64,000 nt of DNA from Pocillopora verrucosa (lineage: Eukaryota > Cnidaria > Anthozoa > Scleractinia > Pocilloporidae). The stretch lies in assembly GCF_036669915.1 (NCBI RefSeq), contig NC_089316.1, forward strand, positions 2,550,243-2,614,242, given 5' to 3'. Position numbers and translations under genes: made by a program. The notes under the pieces are model-generated. The model was not told where the DNA came from, ran no database searches, and saw nothing but the letters and a program-made list of their open reading frames with translations. Positions within the stretch are counted from its first letter, which is position 1. The number at the start of each line of letters is the position of its first letter. Positions 1 through 12,700 of the stretch are shown here, in pieces.

Positions 1-3
1 ATA

Positions 4-1443
4 ATGAGGTCGCAAAGGTTTTTTTTCTTCGCGATGACAACCGTCTACAGATTTGTTGTTGTTTTATCAGTAAGTTCTTTTCGTCTTTTCACACGTTTAA
101 GGCCTTTTAATCTTAAGTTTCAAAACTCATGTGTTAATTTTTAACATATACTGATAAGAGGAATTTAGGTTTCTTACTGAGTGCAAAGCAACCGCAAAAC
201 AGAGAAAAGCCTGGGATTAATTTAAGAAATACTGATGACATCGCATCTTCTGATCAAGAGTGTTAATTAACTTGATCCAGTTGTGTTACCTGCTGCTAAA
301 TTGAAATTTTCTTCCCGAACAAAAGTTTGTTTTTCTGCGTATCCAATTCACTCACATCTCTGATATATCACCATAGCAAAAATCTTAGGTCTTATTTCTT
401 GGTTGTTATGAAGGGCAAAAGACTGACTCGCTCATTCTCGTTGTGTACAGGCATCATGTTCAGCGAACTCCTGTATAACACAGGTTAGTTATGAACTTGC
501 TACTTTATTTAAATTGGCTTCAAATGATTTTCGACCTTTCAACTCCAGTGTTGAGTAAACCTTTTATAATTGTGCAAAGACTATCAACATATTTTTTTGC
601 AAGGTTATTATTAGAAAATCGGAAAATCTTTCTTTGCAAGGGAATATCATCAGTTGTTCTTCACTTTAAGTCATAGGCGTAAGCGATGAGGAGACACGTT
701 TTAACAAATCTTTCGTCTTTATTTGTCTTCCCCGAAAAGAGAGCTTGTTCACAGGATATATATTTTCGGGCAAAAATATTTGAACAATTATAGTAATGAC
801 GACTGATTATCTACAAATTATTTTGTAGGAAAGGGTATTTTATCATCAGACCATGACTCCATCCTGGCTGGAAATGTACGCATCATACATTGACAGCTCA
901 CGTGTACTGACGGCTTCACAGCTTACATTCAACGCTGGAAACGTAAAAAATGCTGCTCTTTTAAAGATTCCCATGATTCCTGCAGGTACACTCAGAGATT
1001 CAATGCCGCTGACAATTGAGATCACGGTCGCACATGACGTGAGCATCGGACAAGGAACTGACAGCGATATCACATATGGTGTGTCAGATGGTACCAGAAT
1101 TATTGGTTTTACCACGTGGGACAAATTGAACTTTAATGACCGCTCTCCTTGCGTCGGGGTGGAAGGTGACTCCGGATCTACCTTTAAGGGTATTCGCTTC
1201 GAATCACTTACGCCGAAAGCAAGCGACTCTTTCTACCCTGGTCAGTATGACATCACTCTCAAGCTGGATCAACGCTGGGGATCATGCTACACAGCGCATG
1301 ATGGAGGCTTCGTGAGGACCGCTGGCTTCAACAATCGACTGATGTTCAGTAAGGGACTTACATTGGAGGTGTACAAAAGCGACAAAGACGAGAAAGTTGG
1401 CATACGATTCATCAAGGTCACCATCATAGAGGATGAGGCTTAG
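4..1443 (+). CDS. Small secreted protein of unknown function, 3 exons
   Basis: Three exons join in phase 0: 4-69 (signal-peptide-like), 451-483 and 829-1443, giving 237 residues. Donors GTAAGT (70) and GTTAGT (484) and acceptors TGTACAG and TTTTGTAG all fit consensus. Exon 1 encodes a basic start followed by a run of Phe and then RFVVVLS, a plausible signal peptide; a second in-frame ATG lies at 34. The mature part has no transmembrane segment and about four cysteines (two in the short exon 2, then SPC and GSC), and it is rich in alternating hydrophobic and polar residues suggestive of an all-beta fold. I do not recognise the family. The start lies 3 bases from the window edge, so an earlier exon cannot be excluded. 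AATAAA signals follow at about 1535 and 1582. Likely extracellular; function unknown. Confidence 0.72.
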
Positions 1444-2052
1444 AAGAAGGGATCTTGCGACCGAAACCAATCGATTCCATCGGCATTAGAATAGCTGTAA
1501 CCATGGTTATAAGGACAGAGGAATTTAGATGTAGAAATAAAAGCAAGAAATCTTATAATTGTACACGTTTTTGATTGATGAATAAATGTGCATATTGACT
1601 TTGAGATATTTTTCACGCAAGATACCAGAGAAAACGAACGGGCAACTTAATTTGTGTTGACATCACATTAAATCATAATATCTATTTTATTTTTGTTTTC
1701 ATAATTTTTATCGTTCGAGCTGCTGGTTTCTTAATCAATATATTGAAAAATCTTCAAATCCGCTAGTTTTTTTCAATGAAGATTTTGGTATTTGAGCGAG
1801 AAGTTGGGTAATTTGAAAGAATTAGACAACTTTTTTTAAGGAGCTCGTACAAATAGTTCCAGCTGAAACAGAAACAAACATCTGATCCCAGATAAATATT
1901 AGTTCTGATTAAAAATTATGAAACGCTGAAACAAACAAACAAACAAAAATAGTCGTCGTCCCGAGTGTGCGACAGGCTGGGGCGAGCCTCGCAGACCATT
2001 GTTGTGTAGGACCACATGAAAACTCACATTGAAATTCACTGTCCCAACACGA

Positions 2053-5000
2053 ATGATTCGGAGGAGCTTTAGCCACCTTTCGCGTAAGGTAAGGCATGGA
2101 TCGCAATCATTATTCCCTATGTATTGATATAATGAAGACTTTGAAGTATGCAGCTACCTTAATACCCTCCTAATAGTCTCAAAACGATAGTAACAGTCTT
2201 TATTTGCGACCGCGATCGATGAAACTCACAAACGACCACAAATCGTAGGGTTAAGAAATCACCTTCTTTCTCTTAATTTCTTTCCAATACAACATGCTTT
2301 CTTTGTAAAAGCTATATACGAGTGAAGTGTTAAAGTTGCGACCACTACGACTTACCCCATTTCCACCGTAACAAACCCCCTCCCTCCCCCCTCCCCCCTC
2401 CCCCCTCCCCTTCCTAGGTGGGAAGAATTGCGTTTAGAAATAGAACTGCATAGCTACCGTCTACTTTAGTATTATCGACTGAGTCGATAACTTAAATTAG
2501 CCACTGCAAGTTGATTGTCAGAGCAATAGAGGATTACAAGTGCTTTTCCATTCCACTTACTTATCTTATTTTCTTGTCACCATATTCTCACCAATAGTGT
2601 ATCTCCATTTTCTGTATATAAAACACACAAAACCCATTATTCCTCCAATTGCTCTAATGAAGGGCTAACACTCGAAAATCTCAGGTTTTAAACTCTTTAT
2701 GGTGGCCAGTTTATGTTATCAAATCAGTTGATAATACTAAATCACCCTGTTATACTCTCCCACTAATGCAGGACTATAACCCCTTTATGCATAACTACTG
2801 GGTGAAGTGGAAGAGGGGGTTTGGGGGGGGGGGGGACATGGTGGAAGGGTATAGTAAAGAGTGACAACTTGATGTTTAGCTAAATGCAACTTTTTAGTGA
2901 AACATGAGGTCTCTGCCTCCATGCTAACCAGAACAGGTCCGAAGTTGCACAGAGACCTCTCCTACACATGTAATAAGACATATCTTACATTTTTAGCCTA
3001 TTGGCCAGCTGGTAAAAAAAGTCAAGATTGTTGAAGTGGGACCAAGAGATGGACTTCAGAATGAGCAGGTAAATGGGAAAGATTAAATATACACCCAATT
3101 ACCTTAATCTACATTGTTGGTGTTGAGTAAGGTGCCATACCTTCTTATCTATGATGAAAATGATGATCAAAATGATACCAATGATGTGTTGTAATGATAG
3201 CAACAATGAAAGCTTGCTGTGTCCACTTTATTCCAGAGGATTGTTCCCACTGAAACGAAGATCAGTTTGATTGACAAGTTGTCAGAGACTGGCCTTCAGA
3301 CAATAGAAGCAACCAGTTTTGTTTCACCCAAATGGGTTCCACAGGTATGTTAGAGGAGGGGAGGCTAGAGAACAGAAGAGTGGGCTGGTATACTTTAGAG
3401 GATAAGTAAGATGTGTAGCTAAAGAGAAACTCACCCTTTAAAATTTGGCAGAATGCTCTGCAATTCAAGCTTCTCTCAGAATAAATCTAACAAAATAGAA
3501 GTGTTCAGTGGCCATGATACAAGAAAGAGTGCAGCACTTTCTTGAAAACAACACATTTACTAACCTTGCAATTCCTCTTTTGCTTGTGATAAACCTAAAA
3601 AGATAATTTTATGCCAAGTTGTGAAAGACTCCTGCAAGAGTTATGCATCCAGACAAAATGTTCAATACTTAGCCAACTCCCTAAGGAAAGATTTGACTGA
3701 AGATAGATTTTGTGCTCTTAACTATTTAACCCAATAGAGTAACTAGCATTTAATTTCTACCAACAGTTTCACCCTTGAATCAAACAGTGAGATGATGAGA
3801 ATAGAAGAAATGATCTGCAGCTTCAGAAACTTTTGATTGTTGAACAATTTCTTTGTGTCAGAACTTGCGGAAGTGCTTTGAAAGCAGTACAGTTTGAGCA
3901 CAAATTGAACCATCAAAGAGCAAAAAGTCTGTAAAATATGATAAAATTAGTTGATAGTGAATATTTTTGAACAACATTTACCACAGCATCTCAGAAAAGG
4001 AATAGGAACCTCAATCAGAAGTCAGGTTCTCCTCTTTGTAAATTCTAAAAATAATTCATGGATGCTGTTTTATAGATGGCTGATCATGAACAAGTCATGC
4101 AAAGGATAAAGAAAGTTCCAGGCATTTCTTACTCAGTATTGACCCCAAACTTCAAAGGTTTTCAAGCGGCGGTTAGTGACACAGCAACATAACATAATGT
4201 AGACATATGGATTGCATTTACTCCAGATTGCCCAGGTTGATATTTAGGTCTGAGGTTGATTGACATATTAGTTGATAATTAGGAGATATCTAGTAGTGAC
4301 TTGTCAGTAATCTGGAAGTGGATTGACAGTCAGCCATTGGTTGATTTACATGGATGAGCTGTAGACTTTCTATTGAAATGTCAAGGCATTGGCTGAATGA
4401 TCTGCAGACTATCATGTCCAACCAACCACTGACTATCAATGGCCAATCATATTCATAGTTAAAGCATACAAACACAAAATCTTAACTGACTGGGGCTCAG
4501 ATCTTCATGCAGACTCTTTCTTTTGTTATTTTCTTTTGACATCAATTAAAAATCTTTTTCTTTTTGTAAACATGCATCTGAGTGTGTTTTTAATTGACAT
4601 TTGTAGTTGGAATGTGGAGTAAAAGAAGTAGCCATTTTTGGAGCTGCCTCAGAGTCATTCAGTAGGTAATGTTTTTTCTATATCTTCAAGATGATGCTGC
4701 AGTAAGTGACAAAATCAAACAAGAAAAAAGCTGAATGAGACAATTTCCAAGGTTTTCTAATTTAGTTGTTACAGACCAGTATTGGTTTACCTCTCTAAAA
4801 TAGTTCTCCTTTGAACAGTAAATTGTTTTTTTTACCCACTCAAAGGAAAAACATCAACTGCTCCATATCAGAAAGCCTACAGAGATTTGAAGTTGTTTGT
4901 GAAGCTGCAAAAGAAAACAACATTCCAGTGAGAGGGTGAGATGTCTTTACATAAAATGTGTTTGTTTATTTTTTTCAGTTACAGTCATGAATAGTAGTGA

Positions 5001-7353
5001 AGAATTGCAAAAGCACAAGTATGTACTTACATGTTTCTGGTGGCATTATTTCATTAAATGTCATCTAAAAGCAAAATGAAATTCACCAGGCTAACTTTTG
5101 TACACCATGCAGTTATGCCAAATCTGTCCATACTCTGCAGATCATAATTAAGTTATTTCTATCTGAGAGTGACGTCTTATTGCTCAATAAATAAAGCAAG
5201 ACCAAGAAAAAGATGCCCATAGCACCCAGCTAATCACAGGGTGCCCAATTACATCTGTTACTTACACCAGCCATACAATAAACAATCAATTTAACCAATA
5301 ATTGACACAGCCCTGTCTAATTAACTAAACAAAATGTGACCAAAGATCTTGCTCCGAATGGTATACCCATTAATTTGAAGTCAGAACGTCCTACCTTTAA
5401 GTTTGCCAATGTCCCTTCTTAAACTAAATTGAAATTTTCATGGACTCAAGATTTAGCTTTTACACTTTCAGGTATGTTTCTTGTGTAGTTGGCTGTCCAT
5501 ATGAGGGATCTGTAGCTCCAAAGGCTGTAGCAATGGTAAGATTTAGCACCATAATTATCAGGAGTGGTAAAAATTAAGACCCACTGAGACAATGTCACTA
5601 AGACTTAAAGATTCAACAAGTTTTAGACTCGACTTGGATGATGACTGCCGAAGTTATTTGATTTCATCAAATTTCGTATTTTTCCCAAGGTAACGAAGAA
5701 CTTGTTTGACATGGGGTGTTATGAAGTTTCTCTTGGTGATACAATTGGTGTTGGAACTCCAGGTTTGATACACCTACTGTTGAATTAGACAAACAAAAAT
5801 TTAGTATTTAACAATTTAAGCGCTTCTGATCACTTGGAATGTTAAAAAGCGCGCCATAAATTAATAAATATTCATTGAGCATGATGCTTTTGATATTGCT
5901 GGTCTCAGCTGTGTGTAGGACTGTTTTTTGATGCATGTTTAGTCCAGAATTTGGCCTGGCTTCTCCTAGAGCTAATTGAAGCTTAGCGATAATGCATCAG
6001 TTTTTTTTAACCGCGACTATTTTTGTTATACCCCCCTTGAGTTCTTCTTTCCATCTGCGACTTCTGTTTAGCGCCGCGTGGGCTTCTTTTGAAAAACGTG
6101 GCCTAAAAAAAAACTCCCATGTGATGTTTTTCCACTGTGGCGCGAGCGGGACGATAGTAAAGGAAGGGAAAGATGATAAGATCCCTAGGTCGATCCAGAT
6201 GGGAAAAAAAATTTGTATCCTTAGTCAGTAAGTACACATTATAGAATGATATGACTTAAGATGATTTTTCCTCTTTGGCCAACTGAAATTGGTGTATATG
6301 TAGGTTCCACTCAAGCCATGTTGGAGGGTGTTTTAGAGACAGTCCCAGTGAACCATCTGGCTATTCACTGCCACGACACATACGGCCAGGCTCTGGCGAA
6401 TATTCTCACTGCGTTACAAGTAAGTCAAGAATGAACGTATGCGGCAAACTAAGAGTTTGCCAGACTTTTGCTGTTTTTTTCATGTTACGTGGCTATTAGA
6501 GAGATTAAGCCCGATGACTACAACCGACGGCTACTTACACGGCCGATGTTTTTCGACTTCAAATTTAGCACATTGAAAATACAAATTAGTGACCACTTGA
6601 ATCCTGTTAAAAATTCAGTTTATTAGCTCTCTGTTTCTTATTTTCATTCAGTTAAAAACCTTGTTTAACTAGACCATGTTTTGCTGGTGTGAACGGGGCG
6701 TTACTCTGTAATGTAAAGCCTTTTATTGTCAACAGCTGGGGCTAGGGACAGTAGATGCGTCTGTCAGTGGTCTGGGTGGCTGTCCCTACGCACGTGGGGC
6801 ATCTGGAAATGTCGCTACAGAAGATGTGGTTTACATGCTGCATGGAATGGGAATTGAAACGGTTTGTTTTCATTTCAATGAGATCAAAATGAATGTGACA
6901 CAAACTTACAGTGTAAGTCTGTCTCACAGTAAATGTATACGAATTATTAGAGATCGTCATGTTTCCGTGCGTTGTAATCCAGTGCCCGTGAAAAAAACAT
7001 AGGCGAATATAGTCTACACCTTTAGTTGTCTAGGGTTCAGTTATTCAAAGGAAAACTAGAACTAAATACCCAAACGGTAGGATCGAAAATATACGAAAAT
7101 TGTGTTAAGAAAGAATCAAGAAACAAGAATGAAGATGATTGGCGATAACTTTGTTGACTAAGTGCCCCGAGTTTAAACGCCCATCTGATCCGACTGCCTG
7201 TGGAAAAAATCATTCTGTTGTATTTTTATTCATAAGGGAATTAATTTGAACAAATTAGTGGACGCAGGACAGTTCATCTGCCAAGCCTTGGATCGTAAAA
7301 CCTCCTCGAAAGTAGCTCAAGCGAGAACAGACGGTCAGGAAGCGAAAAGCTGA
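2053..7353 (+). CDS. HMGCL: Hydroxymethylglutaryl-CoA lyase, mitochondrial
   Basis: It cleaves HMG-CoA to acetoacetate and acetyl-CoA in ketogenesis and leucine breakdown, in the mitochondrial matrix. Exons: 2053-2088, 2997-3068, 3237-3344, 4076-4171, 4607-4665, 4846-4935, 5472-5535, 5690-5762, 6304-6419, 6736-6861, 7237-7353; 318 residues in frame, close to the 325 of human HMGCL. Exon 1 encodes [12 protein letters not shown], a basic amphipathic mitochondrial leader. Visible family motifs are [13 protein letters not shown] (catalytic Arg and metal-binding Asp), [10 protein letters not shown], the metal site HCHDTYGQA, and [14 protein letters not shown] with the active-site Cys. The C-terminal stretch [14 protein letters not shown] matches the family, but the protein ends EAKS rather than the peroxisomal CKL of mammals. 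Exon 1 is assigned from leader character, phase and its GTAAGG donor. Confidence 0.97.
2373..2416. repeat. C-rich low-complexity tract
   Basis: Imperfect CCCTCCCC repeats in HMGCL intron 1. A poly-G run at about 2822-2834 lies further into the same intron. No other significance is apparent. Confidence 0.8.
2470..2775 (+). mobile_element. Degenerate copy of a Penelope-like inverted-arm repeat
   Basis: Inside HMGCL intron 1. The stretch 2566-2770 matches, at roughly 80% by eye, the right arm of the Penelope-like element at 39186-39852, including CACCAATAG, TATATAAAACACACAAAACCC and CTAACACTCGAAAATCTCAG. A shortened left arm (AACTTAAATTAGCCACT) lies at 2490-2506. There is no coding remnant between the arms, so this looks like an internally deleted, non-autonomous derivative. 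Confidence 0.65.
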
Positions 7354-9766
7354 TGACATATCACAAGGAAGTGGCTGGTCTCAATCTCAATGTCTCTCCG
7401 TAAGGGTGTGACTTTCTCTAAGTGCTCAAAATATATTTATTTAATGTTTATTTGGAGAATCTGGTGATAAATGAACCCAGAACAATTTGGCCAAGTCGTA
7501 ACGGGTTCGCAAGGTTTTCGCTCGACCGTTTGCGAGATTTTTACAATGGACATGAACATTTCAGGCACTAAACAGCCTACTAAGTAATGATTTCTCACGC
7601 TTGTTAACTAGAAATTAACAAGAAACTTTTCCCACAATGTCAACACAATATCCAACAGAGAAGTGACGAGACAAGGCAATCCTGGTCGTTTATGGTATAA
7701 CTGTTCTCCTTATCATAAAACTAACGGGTGGGTGGATGTTGAAAGGAAAAGATTAATGTCAGATATCGTTATTTGCTGGGCAAAGATCAGCTCATTACAC
7801 GTTCATGATGGTCGCAGTATAAAAAAATATTAAGTGCTATCTATAGTCTATAACCTTTGTAACGACAGACCGGTACGTTACGATTTTTTGCCAAGAAAAG
7901 TGAAGACCCTATCATCGTTGGTGAGTTTCAGTTGAATAAATTGTAGAAAATGAGCCTGTTAAGATACAGCCTTGAATAAAATTCAAACCTGTGCCTCCCA
8001 GACACTACTGCAGGGCCCGACTAAGGCCACATGGGAGAGAGGCCAGGCAGCCCAGCTTCGAGGATCACCTATGAATTCGAACGGGCTTTATTATTTGTGG
8101 TCTCAGACAGTTGCTTTGTCCTCGATTTGAATTTCTTAGACGCAGAAGGACGAGCAGAAATCAGTTTTGGAGATGCTCCAATTTTAAAACAGTTTTCAAA
8201 GCTCGTTACTCCAAATTAGAGTGTAAACAGCTCGATTGCTCCGTTCGGGGTTGCGATAAATCGTTATAACTTCGAGTTTGACCATTTAGCCCCAGTCCCT
8301 AAGGATCGTTATCTTGGTCAGCTGTGCTGGAACCTCAAACTCGGCGCAGAACCCGTTACAGAGCGCAGTTTCCTCAGCTTGTCCCTTTAAAGTCTGCAAC
8401 ACGCAAACCTGACACTACGGGAAGTAAACGATAAACCGTATATTCCCGATTTGCGCATCAGTACATTAAAAAGATATCAGGAAAACAGTATGGTGAATAT
8501 GCATACTGATATTAGGGTGTAAAGGATTAATAACGAATATTATGACCTGAAGATGATATTTAAGAGGAGAAACGATCTTGCAGGTATCTCAGAGCAATTG
8601 CAGAAATTTAAGAATGAAGAGAAGCATAGTCACCCATTTTATCGTTTTCAACATCATAAAATCGCATTTTAAAATTAAATTTTATTCGATCCACGCAGAA
8701 AATTAAAACAAACTTCTGCACGACATCAATTTTTTAAGTTTGACAAAATAAATCCTACATTATTCATTATCATTGCCAAATTTTTTCTTTGAAGGTACAA
8801 GGTTCAATACTCGATCATTCATGTCGCAACTTTTTTAGTGTGTAGTACTCTAGATTTATTTTCCTACGAAAAGCTACCTCGTGTGTTGGTGTCAAAATTT
8901 GGAATGAGACATTCTAACGAATTTAAAACTTTATCAAGACTCATTTAAAAAAGAAATGAAGAAATCTTTATTTAATGTTCTGGAAAATTAAGATTCCTCT
9001 TTAAAATATTATTGAAAACTAATAGACATTACATTACATTAAATCAATCAAACTGTATGTTTTCTACCGCTTTTATATAAAAACCTCGTTGTACACTACT
9101 TATTTATTTATCGACCAGTTCTTCTTCAATTTTCTTAACTTATAAAGCATTTAGTGTCTTTATCTTCCTCATCTATTTAATAATTAAGTAGATCTTAGGC
9201 AGTTTATTTACCCTCCTCGCCCAGCACATTTACTAACTTAATGTCATTTTTTCTTAAATTTTGCAATTATATGAATAAAATGGGAACCATTTGAGAAAAG
9301 TTCTTTTATTATGTTTCATAAATCGTGATGACATTTAATATTTCTGTTTTCGCGTATTGCGGTTTATATAACTATATAATATGCTAATCTGCAGCTGATT
9401 ATTTTAAAAGACAGATCATAAATATAAATTATACTGTACCCCTGTAAAATATTACAATACACGATTGACATGGAAAAATACTAACTCAGTTCTTCGAAAC
9501 GTGCGTTGGCAAAATCTGTTGTGAAATCTCATTTGCTGTAACATAATTAACAATAATGCTTTCCTTATGTTACTGGAGTGTGCAATTAATTTAAAAGTGC
9601 GCGAACAGACAATTCTTCATAAATTAAAGGAGCTTTCAAATAATATTAAGCTTTTTTTGGACGTGTACAACCCTTCGAATAACAAAAGATAGAAGAAGGA
9701 AGTTATTGTTGTTACTGTAAGGTGACGTGGATGTATGAAGCTATATTTTGTAAAAGCTCTCGCTTT
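7354..9766. other. Intergenic, shared 3' flank of convergent HMGCL and NAPRT
   Basis: AT-rich. It holds the 3' UTR of HMGCL on the left, with AATAAA at 7935 and 7975 as candidate polyadenylation signals, and the 3' flank of NAPRT on the right. I see no further exon, RNA gene or clear repeat; the short open frame at 8031-8219 has no recognisable content. Confidence 0.6.
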
Positions 9767-12700
9767 CTAAAACAATTCGCCAATAGGAGCATGATTTAGC
9801 CAGAGTTGGTGCATAAATGTGTACAGCTTGTCACTTAAAGAGACCTGAAAGAAAACGTAAGGAAATACTAAGATAAATAAATAAACATCTCTTCGCTAAT
9901 GAAAGCATTAGACGTGAAAGCAGATAAAAAAAAGAAAACAAACAAAAAACAAAACAAGTTTTATAATTAAAAACAAACCTAGACCAAAGATTATTAACCA
10001 TCATAAGAAATAAACAATCCAGACAGGCTAGCCCAGTGCAGCTTTAAAGCGGGTTTAAAAGGGCCTGAATAAAAAAAACAACGCCAGACCACAACACCGG
10101 AAGATACGTTCCCTACCTTTTGCGAGAAGTGTGCGGGTTCTTTAACGTTCTTTGCTAATTAGTACAAAGAAGATAAAGGAGATGGCCCCTAAGGTTTATC
10201 GTCCTTTTCTGAGAAGACTTGGATGTCTAACCATTTGCGAATGGCATAACAAAGGCAACACATTCTCTCCAGTTATTTCAATAATTTTTGAATCCTCGAC
10301 CTCCCGCAGGGCGGTCCGACTCTGCACAACATGAGCTAACCAAGCATTCCCGCATTTCAGGCACTCTTGCTTGTTTTAGAAAGATTTGACGTACCTTGTA
10401 AGGCGTAGGATTCAAGGCTCTCAGATGGTCTTGTCGAAACTTTGTTAACGAATCCTTCACTCTTTCTTTAATCTCCGATAGAGGTGGTAATGGGCTGCAA
10501 ATCTGGGAAGAAAAGATGAGTTGTGGGAAAGCGCTTGTATATCAAAATGGGCCTAGCTTAGACGTAGAAACTGACCACACAAAGGACAAAAAGTTGAAAT
10601 TTCTTAGGTGCAGGCCTAAATATTGAGTATGGTCTGAAGTTTGAATAAAAATTTTCAAGTAGGTGTGCACTTCAGATAAACTTGGTTTAAAAATTTTAGT
10701 ATAAGTTTAGCAAATATCAAAGCCAAGGTAGTCTTACTTCAAGTCCTTCACCTAAGTAAGTCATCCACTGGGTACCCAGGCTGCGAGTTGATCTTTGGGA
10801 AGTTCACTTGGAGTACATGTGGTTAATCTGTCAACCCTAGCCTAAGAACCTTTACATCCGAAGTCTGACGCAACAAGACTGGAGGTTACCACTAATGTGA
10901 GAAACGTATACAGAGAGAGTAATGACAGAACTCTACTCCACCTTGCCATCTTTCCAGTAGACACGATATAAAGGTTCTACATGGGAAGGACACACATATG
11001 CACGTTTGGCCTCATCAAACGGATGCCGGCACAGCACGCGTTTTCCCGGAGACGGAGGCACCTCATCGCACCTGAGCATGAGATCAAGAAGGGCCCGCCC
11101 TGAAAACCACAACAAATTTGTGATGACTTAGCATTCTGAATCAAAACAAGAGTAAAAATTCGAAACGAAACTATCATTAGATCAGGCTAATCTTCAATAA
11201 TCCCTGTTCAATCCCGCTTTCTGAAATATGAAGCAAAAAAAAAAGAGTATCCCTCCTATCCTCCTCCTACCCCTGGATGGGATGGTTGTCCAAGTAACCC
11301 ACTCAGCCCCCCCCCCCCCCTTATTCAAAGTTTCCCTTACAGTTCACCATTACAGATTTATAACCCTAGGTGGAGAGGGACACTCTACGACCAAAGTGTT
11401 CTGTCCAAGAACACAACTGAACCTGGCTAGGGACTCGAACCTAGATTCTTCGGAAAGGTTAGGCTCTAATAAATCTGAAAAAACTCTAACTTCGTCCGAT
11501 CAGCATTGGGGAAAAATCAACGTCATCGAACGCAATAAATTTGAGAGTTTTAACTGTAATCAAAGTGTAATCCACTACCGTCTCCGCCGTACAAACGGAA
11601 GGCCTCCTTCTTTCCAGGTATCGTAACTTTCTCTATGTCTTGGCTGAGTTTCATTCGAGCATCGCCATTTAGTTCAACAAGCTGTCAAAAATAGGGAAAC
11701 ATTTCGAACGTTACCCCGGAGCCTTACGATTAAATAAAACGCTGAACTTTTTTAAGTTTCAGATGTCGACTGCTTAAGAAATTTGCTGGACGAGTAAATA
11801 ACATTGAAAAGACAGGTGACACTAGAACACGCGACTAACACGTCCCTTCAATACGACAAATATAATTTTACATTGACTTCGCGTTTATCGATATCAGACT
11901 ACTTGGGATGGAAATTATTTGAGTCAGTCTGTGAATAAATTGCCCTTCCACTGTCTCGTGTTTGTGAAAAAAAAAATTGACTTGCTTTCTGTACATTGCA
12001 CTGGCCTGTCTTGCCGACAAAGTCCTGGACCTCTAGAAACCAACTGCGCATTTTGAAAAATCTGGGAAGAGACATTGAAAAGAAGGGGTAACTATATTCC
12101 ACGAAGAGGCATCGCACCGATGCTCATTCGTGGGCGGCGCTTTAAAGTAATTTTTCTCTCAAATGCGACTTTTGTTCAAGGGTTGAGCTTCGTCGACTCC
12201 ATATGGCTTCTTAGGGATTTAGTCAATTAGCCTCTCCCTCCTCTGTCATTGAGAGATCTATTTTGGTACCTTAAAGACACATCCCAATGCAGGCTGCTTT
12301 TGACAAGTTACCAAATGAGTTCCTATACCAAAAGAATCTATGGCATGACCCTGAGAACAAAAAATAATAACAAACAAGTTTAATAAGCGGATGACATTTT
12401 TAACCTATCAAATTCGAGGATTTAGGTTTCCAGCCAATTGAGAAATAGACTACGACTAGACCATCGTTTTAAGTGAAGTCGCGCAAGTGAAAAAAAAATC
12501 ATTAGGAGTGAGACGCGACGCGCTAACGTTAATTTTTTTTCACTGATGTTATTTTTTCACTCACGCGATGGACTTCGCCGAAAAGGAGTGAGTGCTCGTG
12601 GTCTTATTGAGAAATCACTAATAATTATAAATATGACATAAGAATCTTCAGGTACCTGTTGATTTAGAGAGAAAAGTGTATCTTCATTGATATCATTGCT

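Noticed and set aside
846-1124. Open frame antisense to the first gene
   Set aside because: It is a shadow of the 829-1443 exon; no family content, and the sense frame has spliced, in-phase neighbours.
7600-7790. Weak resemblance to MITE family A
   Set aside because: Only scattered short matches and no recognisable ends; not separable from chance by eye.
11430-11490. Possible tRNA gene (B box and T-arm-like hairpin)
   Set aside because: No acceptor stem, anticodon arm or convincing A box; the flanking sequence fits a SINE.
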